Origin: Vesta saturnalis
Taxonomy: Eukaryota > Arthropoda > Insecta > Coleoptera > Lampyridae
Reading direction: 5' to 3'
DNA length: 64,000 nucleotides
Assembly (NCBI GenBank): GCA_036346205.1
Contig: JARFJB010000003.1
Coordinates: 124,001 to 188,000 of the forward strand
Shown: in pieces, positions 55,901 through 64,000 of the stretch
Numbering within the stretch: position 1 is the stretch's first letter
Layout: each line of letters opens with the position of its first letter
Translations under genes and position numbers: made by a program
Notes under the pieces: generated by a model
What the model was told of the DNA's origin: nothing
Seen by the model: only the letters and a program-made list of their open reading frames with translations
The model's database searches: none

Positions 55901-58529
55901 GGTGATCTGTTTAGATATAGGAACATGATATATCATTTTAAAGGGACTTCAATTGTCTATCAGAATATTCGATAATATACAGGGTGTCCTATTAGAAATA
56001 ATGAACTTTTCTGCATTTTTGTACCTTGCGGAAACGTAACGAATTTCGTACAACCCTGTACAATATAGAACCAATTTCGTTACGCAGAACTGATGAACAG
56101 CTTATTCATAGAGTGCATCCAGAATTTCAACTTTCTACAAATTCAAACACCACAATAATGAACATTCGATTGAAACCATGCTTTGGCTAACAAATAAGGA
56201 AATTAATTAATTACTCAAAAACGGTTGAAGATAGGCATAGGGATGTGTAAAGCAAAAATAATTTAAACGTAATAGCGAACCCAAAAATGTAATAATATAC
56301 AGGGCGTCTCATTAAAAATATCAAAGGTGATGCCAGTTTTCCACATAAGCGGCAACGTCGCAACGCTGAAAATATTTTAGATCGATAGATCCGAGCCAGC
56401 CATGCAAGTGACCAAATTTTCAAAAAGATCCCATGTCTCGTTTTCCGTAAACGTCTAAGGTACCATCGACGTGAATCACCCTGTATAACGCCTTATTAAA
56501 TATAGATTGGTCTTTTCTTGACGGTCTTAAAGATGTGAGTTTGGCTTGCACAGAATTTTACAGATGTTTATATTTATTATTTGATCAGTATATTCCAAAG
56601 CAATGCAGACGGAAGCAACCGTTTCCCTTTTGGTTCACGCCCGAAATTATTAAGAATATTAAACTTTAAGAATATTAGCATCGAAAATACAAAAGGCGTG
56701 GTTTATACACAACTTTACAAGATTATCGTCGTCTTCGGTCTCATGTTAAAATTTTGATTACTGCCGCGTACAGGTCTTACCTCTATGCAGTTGAACACTC
56801 CCTGCAACAAGATTCTAACCAATTTTGGTCGTTTAATCAAACAAAGAAAGGTAGTACTCGCATACCATGTAAAATGCGTTATAATGAGGAATCATATGAA
56901 TCGCTTGAAGCAATTGTTAACGGGTTCGCTCAATATTTCAGAAGCGTCTATCAAACAAGTACTACGACAAATGTTAATAAAGAGTTGAATAATTTACCTC
57001 CTGTTAGTATTAATACTATACATGAAACAAGTATTCTGTCGTATATAAGTAAACTAAGCAACAAACAGACCGCAGGTCCAGATCAAGTACCTAGCTTCCT
57101 GGTAAAAGACTGTAGAGCTGTGCTAGTCCGCCCATTACAAATAATATTTAACCTCGCATTACAAAAATCTGTTTTCCCGAATGAATGGAAGCAAGCTCGC
57201 ATTAGTCCTATTTTAAAGTCTAAACTTCGCTGAAGTTTATGAGATTACTCTTCATTCACTCATTTATCACTTGTTCGTAGTTACATTTCTCCGTGGTAAC
57301 ATGGTTTTATGTCAAATCGATCCACCCCTACCAATTTTGAAGATTTTACTCAATACACGTCTGAGGTACTCGACAATCAAGGTCAAGTTGATGTAATCTA
57401 CACAGACTTTTCAAAGGCTTTTGACCAGATTGACCATACGATCATTATATCAAAATTAAGTAAATTTGGATTTAGTGACACATTGCTAGCGTTTTTCACT
57501 TCATATTTAAATTCTCGCGTTCAGTATGTGACGTGCAATAATTATAACTCTGACAGCTTTATTGCATCTTCGGGCGTTCCCCAAGGATCTAATCTGGGGT
57601 CTCTTCTTTTTTTAATATTTGTAAACTTCCCAGAAATTGTTGTTTGCTGACGACTTAAAAATATTTTGCGAGTTACTTCAGATGGATATCGACAAAATAC
57701 AAGAATGGTGCATCTGCAATAATCTAAAGCTAAACATTTCAAAATGGAAAGTGATGACTTATACGAGGAAATCCCAACCAATATCTTTTCTCTATACCTG
57801 TGATACGCAGGTACTTCATCGTTGCAACGTGGTTTGCCATTTTGGCATCTTGTTTGATTGTAAACTTAGCTTCAGTGAACATTTATAAGATAACTAGGGA
57901 TGCTACAAGAATGACTGGCTTTATCCTGAGGAATTGTAAGAACTTTACGCAAGTATCAACTATGAAACTTGTGTATTTTCATTCGTAAGATCAAAGGTAG
58001 AATACTGTGCTCTAGTATGGTATCCAATTTACACTTATCACAAAATGCTATAGAATCGATACACAGGAAATTTTTGAAATTCTTATTGTTTAAGGTGAAG
58101 GTACTTATCCTCCAATAGATTTTGACCAGAGTTTACTATTAGCAAAATTTGATCTGCAACTCCTGGATGTAAGAAGAAATCTATTTAGTATCACTTTTCT
58201 ATACGATCTTGTAAATAATAACATAGATCCGACAGCTCTTTCGTCACGTCTTGAGTTCTTGGTTCCAGCGTTCTTGCCGAAATTATAATTTGTTTGAGAA
58301 ATCACCAGTTTATGTAACGTGTAACAACTATAACAACATTTCATCAGAGTGCGATATTTTTTGTAATTTTGTTGTTTCGTGTTTCTTTTTATTTTGCTTA
58401 TTTAGGTTTTTGTTTTTTTTTGTTTTTTTATCAACACTATGTTTTCAAATAATAAGTTACTTTATGTGATATATACATTATTAAATGTTTTTGTAGATCA
58501 TACTGGCATAACCTGATTTTATTTTATAT

Positions 58530-58531
<2 letters not shown>

Positions 58532-58580
<49 letters not shown>
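58532..58580. repeat. (TA)n microsatellite
   Basis: About 24 TA units in the 3' region of LINE copy 2. Confidence 0.95.
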
Positions 58581-58581
<1 letters not shown>

Positions 58582-58646
58582 CATGTTGTCCTGTAATTGG
58601 AATATACATGTTCTGTTGGGCAATAAAGATTATTATTATTATTATA

Positions 58647-61500
58647 AAAGTATAGTTTGTATAAACACATAAATCCACTTGTTAACCATATGTTTCTATT
58701 GTTTCTATAGTTAACTTTCGTTGTTGCGAATACAACAGTTGTTTATATAATTCCTAATTGTAAAAATGCAAAAAAAAAATAAAAAAAAAAATCATTTGAA
58801 ATGGTCAGAAATGGCCCAAAACGTGTAAAAATGCAAAAAAATGCGAAAAATTTTTGACCTAAGGGCCAAAAAATCATCTCAAATGGCCAAAAATGTCTCA
58901 AAACGTGTAAAAATGAAAAAAAAATTAACATTTTTTAGCAGAGCCAAAAAAATTAATTTTTTAAATCGTCTCAAATGATCAGAAATGCCTTAACACGTCT
59001 AATAAGATGAGATTAAAAAAACCTCGTACATTATGCGCCTTGAACCCGAGACGCGGGACATCAACCAATGCACTACCGGAGGAGTCCACGAAAAAACGAA
59101 AAACCTAGTAGATATTCAATTGTAGAATGGTTCACTTAGTTGCCTACGTAAAGACGTGCTGGTTTGCTATTTCTATTTATACACTCAAAAGTCGAAATCT
59201 GGAATTCCATTTGCTGGACAGATTTCAAAATCATCATTCCGTCTACTCATGGATTCGAACCTGGGTACCAAATTTTATGACGATCGGATTATCTTTGTGG
59301 ACGCTATGGGACACATGCTGACAGACATGCACACATACATGTAAAAATTGTCATGTTTGAACCTCTTTTTTTCCAACTTACGGTAAAGCAATCTTTAAGT
59401 ATAGTTAGAAAAGGTAAATAATAATAATCACCCAGTATACATTTATTTAGTTCTTAAATTGAAAACGTGTAAATATGTGCATAAAAATACAATTTATATA
59501 AACACATAAATCCACTTGTTACCCATATGTTTCTACTGGTGCGGTTATCATTTTTACATTTATTCCATAGTTAACTTTCGTTGTTGCGAAAACAACAGTT
59601 GTTTATATAATTCCTAAATGACATAAATTCTACTTAGTAATGAAAAGAAAATAATTAGAATTGTGACATTTTAATATTTATCATAATGAGTAAGAATGCA
59701 AAAAAAAATTGCAAAAATTCTTGACCAAAGGACCAAAAATTTATTTTTCCAAAATATCATTTGAAATGGCCAGAAGTGGCCCAAATGATTAAAAATGGAA
59801 AAAAAAATTTCGAAAAATTTTGACCAAAGGGCCAAAAAAGTTTTTCCCAAAAATCATATCAAATGGTCAGAAAAGGCCCAAAACATGTAAAAATGCAAAA
59901 AAAATCGGACAATTTTTGACCTAAGGACAAAATTTTTTTCCAAAAATCATCTGAAATAATCAGAAATATCTCAAAACGTGTAAAAATGAAAAAAAAATTC
60001 GGAAAATTATTGACCTAAGGGCCAAAAATGTTTTTTTCCAAAAATCATCTCAAATGGTCAGAAATGTCTCAAAACGTATAAATGAAAAAAATTATTTGAA
60101 CATTTTTTAGCAAAGGCCAAAAAATTTTTTTTCAAAAATCGTCTCAAATGATCAGAAATGGCTCAAAACATGTAAAAATTTCGAAAATTTTTGACTAAAA
60201 GGCTAAAATTTTTTTTTCAAAAATCGTTTCAATGGCCAGAAATGCCTTAACACGTCTAATAAGATGAGATTAAAAAAACCTCGTACATTATGCGTCTAGA
60301 ACCCGAGACGCCGGGACATCAACCACTGTGCTACCGAAGGAGTTCACGAACAAACGAAAAACCTGGTAGATATTCAATTGTAGAATGGTTCACTTAGTTG
60401 CCTACGTAAAGACGTGCCGGTTTGCTACGAATAGCCGTTCGTATTTATACACTCTATAATAGTCCCAATCTGGAATTCCATTGTGACTGGACAGATTTCG
60501 CTCAAAAATTCATCATTCCGTCTACTCATGGATCCGAACCTGGATACCAAATTTCATGACGATCCAATTATTTTTGTGGACGCTATGGTGCTGGAACACA
60601 TAGACAGACAGACACACATACATATTACCCATATGTTTCTATTGGTGCGGTTATCAGTTTTACATTTATTCCATAGTTAACTTTCGTTGTTGCGAAAACA
60701 ACAGTTGTTTATATAATTCCTAAATGACGTAAATTCTATTTAGTAATAAAAAAAAGTAATAGAATTCTGACATTTTAAAATTTATCATAACCTGTAAAAA
60801 TGCAAAAAAAATTGCGAAAATTTTTGACCAAAGGCCAAAAATTTTTTTTTTTGATCATTTGCAATGGCCAGAAATGGCACAAAATGATTATAAATACAAA
60901 AAATAATTCGAAAAATTTTGAGCAAAGGGCCAAAAAAGTTTTTTTCCCAAAAATCATATGAAATGGCCAGCAATAGCCCAAAACGTGTAAAAATGCAAAA
61001 AAATCCGGAAAATATTTGACCTAAGGGCCAAAAATTTTTTTTTCAAAAATTGTCTCAAATTGTCAGAAATGGCTCAAAACATGTAAAAATTTCGAAAATT
61101 TTTGACCAAAAGGCCGGGACATCAACCACTGCGCTACACGGAAGAGTTTACGAATAAACGAAAAACTTGGAGATATGCAATTGTAGAATGGTTCACTTAG
61201 TTGCCTACGTAAAGCTACGAATAGCCGTTCGTATTTATACACTCATAATAGTCGAAATCTAGAATTCCATTTTGACTGGACAGATTTCGCTTAAAAGTTC
61301 ATATTCCGTTTGCTCATGGATTCGAACCTAGGTACCAAATTTCATGAGGATCGAATTATTTTTGTGGATGCTATCGCGCTGGAACACTACAGACACAGAC
61401 AGACACACATACATGTAGAAACTTTCACGTTTGAACCTTTCTTTTTCAAACTTGCGGTAAAGCAATTTTTAATGGTAGCTCATTTTAAATTTAATCCTCT
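58647..61500. repeat. ~1.1 kb macro-repeat, about 2.5 units
   Basis: Three landmarks recur in order. (1) TAGTTAACTTTCGTTGTTGCGAA-type block at 58710, 59570, 60673. (2) A nested ~75-100-bp tandem of GACC(A/T)AAGGGCCAAAAA…TCAAATGGTCAGAAATG…AAAACGTGTAAAAATG (58760-58990, 59700-60250, 60790-61110). (3) A block with CCTCGTACATTATGCG (59020, 60280) followed by CATTCCGT(C/T)TACTCATGGAT…GACAGACA…CACATACAT (59235-59345, 60510-60625, 61300-61415). The landmarks give a period of 0.9-1.25 kb. A left part of a unit (53930-53995) precedes LINE copy 2. No protein is encoded. Confidence 0.75.
59018..59092 (-). promoter_or_regulatory. tRNA-like A/B-box block in the macro-repeat, unit 1
   Basis: The minus strand reads GGTAGTGCATTGGTTGATGTC followed 18 nt on by GGGTTCAAGGCG. 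These resemble pol III A and B boxes, with a shorter gap than in a tRNA. The next unit (60280-60350) has the better A box TAGCACAGTGG and a poorer B box. It could be the head of a tRNA-derived SINE. Confidence 0.4.
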
Positions 61501-62046
61501 TTAATAATACGCTGGGATCTATTTTCTATTTTGCGATAATTCACAAAAACTAAAGTGCTGCACACGAAATTTCGCCGACCGATTACAATACCTCCCAATA
61601 CTTTCGTATTCTTTAATTTTAACATTAAGCCTACAATGCACGACCATTTCATATTGCACACCATACTTTAAAGGTGGCTAGAAAATACACAAATGTGCCA
61701 AATGGGTTGATGATGTGTTAGAGGTGTTCCGTAGACAGTTTACTACAGAAAAAAATAGTTACCTACTGTGGCAAAACTGTTTCGTGAAATAAAAACCTTT
61801 ATCATTACAGCAAAAAAAACAACTTTCGGAAATCAATTAAAAGTACTTGTTACTGATAGCACTTGCCGGAAAAATAATTTTCATATCAAGTACTTGTTTA
61901 ATTAATAATTATTTTAATAATTTTAGTGAAGATTTAATTTCATTTACAAAAATTGCACGACTAATTACGAATACCATACGGGTTGATCATGAAATAAGGT
62001 ATGTAAATATTTTGATATCTCAACTCTGTGATAGTAAACGATATTT

Positions 62047-63817
62047 TTGACCACATTACGGATGGATGGCCGTATAAAAGTGTCACTAGGTAAGGGAAAC
62101 TACAAATACCTGACCTACCATTATATATTAATAACAGTGAGAGCCATGAAGACGAAAGTTTTCTTCCTGAAGATCGTGACACTATTTAATGATTTATTCG
62201 CGAATTCGATGAAACTTGAGCAGCAGCACAAGACACAAGTAATAAATAGTGAATTGCAGCCTGGTAATTATTACATTGTTGTTAAGCAGTTTACTTTCGT
62301 ATAATCGTGTTTGTTAATAATTTTATTGATTCTTCAATTTAGGTACTTCACAGCCAACTGTTGCCCCAAGATGGCGCAATGTACCTAGAAGGAATAGATC
62401 GTCATCACGCGCACCTAAACGTTCCAACGAAATACCTTCGAAAGAGGAAGTATACTCCTTCGAACCTGGTAATTATATTTTATAACTGCAGATAAATATT
62501 TCTCGTGGTTTCTGCATGCTCATTCATATTTTAGGAACTTCCAAAAGTGCTTCCAAGTCTGCGGCAAAAGCCTTCAAGTAATCGTCAAAAATCTAATTCC
62601 ATAAAATCCGAAGCAGGGCAAAAGAAAAAATTGAGCATCATCAAATGGATATGCGGTTCATTTTCCCCAGAAGGATGGGATTCCTTCAAAGGACAAGATG
62701 ACTGGGCTGAAGATTCGAAACTCTTACAAAGTCCTTACGATTTTTTCGATATTTTTTCACGGATGACCTTCTTGACTATATTTGCGAAAATTCAAATATT
62801 TATGCATTTCAAAAAGAAAAACAATTCGATCTGAAAGATCACAACTTTAATTTTGCATTCAGTGGCTCCTTGTCGTAATATTAGAAAACACTGGAATGCG
62901 AACATCGGCAATCACCTCATAAAAGATACCACAACTATCAATGTATTTGAAAAATACGTGAACACATTCATTTCAATCACAACACGACTATGAAAAAACC
63001 TGAAGATCCAGATTTTGACAAACTTCATAAACTTCGACCAGTCATTAGTGTTTTGCTTCAGCGATTTCGTGTTTGCCGAAAGAAACACGGCTTCAAATTT
63101 TTCATTTTATGTGGCACTAGTGGCATTGGTTACGACTTCGAGATCTACACCGGACAACAAGCTGCGTTACTTGATAACGAAAATGATCTAGGAGCTTCTG
63201 CCAATGTCGTTGTTAGATTAGCTCGCGAAATTCATCGTAATCACAAATAGTTCGTGGATAATTATAATACGTCTATGCCACTGTTTGCTGCTCTACATAT
63301 GAAAGTAATTTTATCCGTGGGCACTATTCGAAGTAATAGGATTGTGAATTCTCCATTACACACCGAGAAGAAGAGTAAATATCCTCGTGGTACTATGGTC
63401 GAGTATATATCAAGACGTTCCGATTGTCATTTTTTTATCATTTACTCGACTTTGCGATCTGCAATGCTTGGTTTATGTATAACAAGTTACGCAAAGACTT
63501 CCGTATTCAACTCGGAACAACGTTATGCGCCATCGGTATGCCCAGTCCTCAACGTAGAGCAGGAAGGCCTTCGAAGCATCCGGAGTATGAGCTTACTACT
63601 ACAAAGAAAAGAAAACCTCATGCGCTTCCAAAGATGCCGCTCGATGTACGCTTCGATCAAATTGGCCCCTGGCCAGTGTCTGCGGAGAAGAGGCTATACA
63701 AATACGAGAAGTGCGAGCGCGTTGGTAAAGAAAGGTCGCAAATTCGTATTCACTGTATGAAATGCAACGTAACGCTATGCATGAACGGTTCAAAAAATTG
63801 TTTTGTTATATCATAAT
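62047..63817 (+). pseudogene. piggyBac-type transposase, probably spliced, decayed
   Basis: The C-terminal two-thirds are recognisable. Segments: WICGSFSPEGWDSFKGQDDW, LLQSPYDFFDIF (62640-62760), DDLLDYICENSNIYAFQKEK (62763-62822), HKLRPVISVLLQRF, FFILCGTSGIGYDFEIYTGQ and DLGASANVVVRLAREIHRNH (62990-63250). Then come VDNYNTSMPLFAALHMK and TIRSNRIVNSPL, and a Cys-rich tail KYEKCERVGKERSQIRIHC and KCNVTLC…NCF (63700-63800), the CRD zinc finger of piggyBac. Upstream short Ser/Arg-rich exons appear spliced (GTAATT…TTTAG at about 62265-62341 and 62470-62534). Frameshifts and stops occur near 62590 and 62875. Ends and TTAA duplication could not be fixed. Confidence 0.8.
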
Positions 63818-64000
63818 AAATAAATTTTTCGAAAATTCTGACTCCTTATTGCATGATCAACCCATATGGCACTGCACCTTTTTGAGCCCCCCAAAGGTCA
63901 AATTTTGTGACATAGGAATTTTTTTAATATTGTCCTGTAATTAGCAGCCTATTTTACATAAGAACCCCCAATTTTAAGAATGACCTGAACGCCAAAGTTG
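63818..64000. other. Sequence after the piggyBac gene
   Basis: Short AT-rich stretch to the window edge. It probably contains the right end of the piggyBac element, but no terminal repeat is recognised. Confidence 0.4.

Larger units (their letters stand above)
54712..56483. mobile_element. Mariner-like element with ~0.57 kb inverted repeats, inside LINE copy 2
   Basis: Flanked by TA (54710-54711, 56484-56485). The ends are CC(G/A)GGGTGA(C/T)TCACGTCGATGG and inverse. The arms are 54712-55275 and 55917-56483. Removing it with one TA leaves the LINE frame continuous (PNLY-NALLN). The interior holds only ~640 bp with two transposase scraps on opposite strands. Confidence 0.9.
53994..57990 (+). 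pseudogene. LINE copy 2 ORF2: APE endonuclease + reverse transcriptase
   Basis: The endonuclease frame 53994-54629 is fairly complete: GYYQNVRGLRTKVKQLY, CKFDIICLVETALTDELLS, IFVVYVPPR, GTIIVGDFNIPNFN, RLLDLVLSN. After the mariner-like insert, the frame continues with ALLNIDWSF and, with breaks, FWSFNQTKKGSTRIP (56754-57233), KQTAGPDQVPSFLVKD, QARISPIL. The RT palm follows: DVIYTDFSKAFDQIDH (motif A, 57395), SGVPQGSNLGSLLFLIFVN (motif B), LFADDLKI (motif C, 57640) and NISKWKVMTYTRK. Stops and frameshifts are present but catalytic motifs remain. Confidence 0.88.
53996..58646 (+). mobile_element. APE-type LINE copy 2, 5'-truncated, interrupted
   Basis: It begins inside the ~1.1 kb repeat (left flank …AATATGTGCA) and ends in (ATT)n after AATAAAG, where the same repeat continues (TATAGTTTGTATAAACACATAAATCC). 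The intact unit at 59460-59510 shows the empty site. It contains ORF2 only. A (TA)n tract (58532-58580) lies in the 3' untranslated region. A mariner-like element (54712-56483) is inserted in ORF2. Confidence 0.85.

Noticed and set aside
59018..59092. A genuine tRNA gene
   Set aside because: The A-B box gap is too short and no acceptor stem or anticodon arm can be folded by eye. The block recurs in a satellite.
62547..62834. A 95-codon frame as a separate small gene
   Set aside because: Its residues WICGSFSPEGWDSF and SPYDFFD belong to the piggyBac transposase that continues downstream after a frameshift.

Overview
The window looks like arthropod (most likely insect) repeat-rich heterochromatin. 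It is AT-rich. Almost everything recognisable is a mobile element or satellite; I found no host protein-coding gene, rRNA or tRNA. The element mix (Polinton/Maverick with chromodomain integrase, Penelope-like elements, APE-type LINEs, hAT, piggyBac, SETMAR-type mariner and mariner-like elements with long inverted repeats and a DUF4817-type head) is typical of insect genomes. The species cannot be named from the sequence.

Layout. 0.2-1.2 kb: a Ty3/gypsy crumb and a palindrome made of Penelope-like 3' ends. 1.5-6.48 kb: a decayed LINE whose endonuclease is split by a (TA)n-flanked insert. 6.49-21.26 kb: two head-to-head Penelope-like copies. The plus-strand copy is cut by an 8.8 kb Polinton (P1, 9131-17930, 6-bp duplication TACTAT), and again by a 0.9 kb TTAA-type insert. 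21.3-23.4 kb: nothing recognised. 23.4-27.2 kb: a large hairpin element (H) with a G/T-C/A satellite core. 27.5-28.9 kb: a ~265-bp tandem array split by a hAT element (28931-34296, duplication TTGTTAGG), itself split by a mariner-like element (30091-32859). 35.7-38.3 kb: a second mariner-like element with long inverted repeats. 39-42.24 kb: a collapsed relict Polinton (P3). 42.35-43.67 kb: a classical mariner. 44.08-53.82 kb: a gene-less 9.7 kb element (P2) with Polinton-type ends, a 6-bp duplication (AATATG), 1.7-3.3 kb inverted arms and a satellite/LINE-fragment core. 54-58.65 kb: a second LINE split by a third mariner-like element. 58.65-61.5 kb: a ~1.1 kb macro-repeat with tRNA-promoter-like boxes. 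62-63.8 kb: a decayed piggyBac transposase gene.

P1 is the most coherent system. On one strand it carries a packaging ATPase, a small protein with a hydrophobic tail, a conserved unknown, an integrase with chromodomain, a penton-like minor capsid protein, a pVI/PX-like protein, the major capsid protein, a second unknown and an adenain-like protease. There is no protein-primed DNA polymerase B. Genes abut within 0-2 nt or overlap, twice as TAATG, which suggests polycistronic expression with translational re-initiation. ATPase, integrase, major capsid and one unknown carry frameshifts, so this copy is dead or its consensus is noisy. P1, P2 and P3 have related ends (AGTAG...ACACC). P2 and H share a further internal module, so a Polinton family here seems to grade from coding elements to gene-less hairpin/satellite elements.
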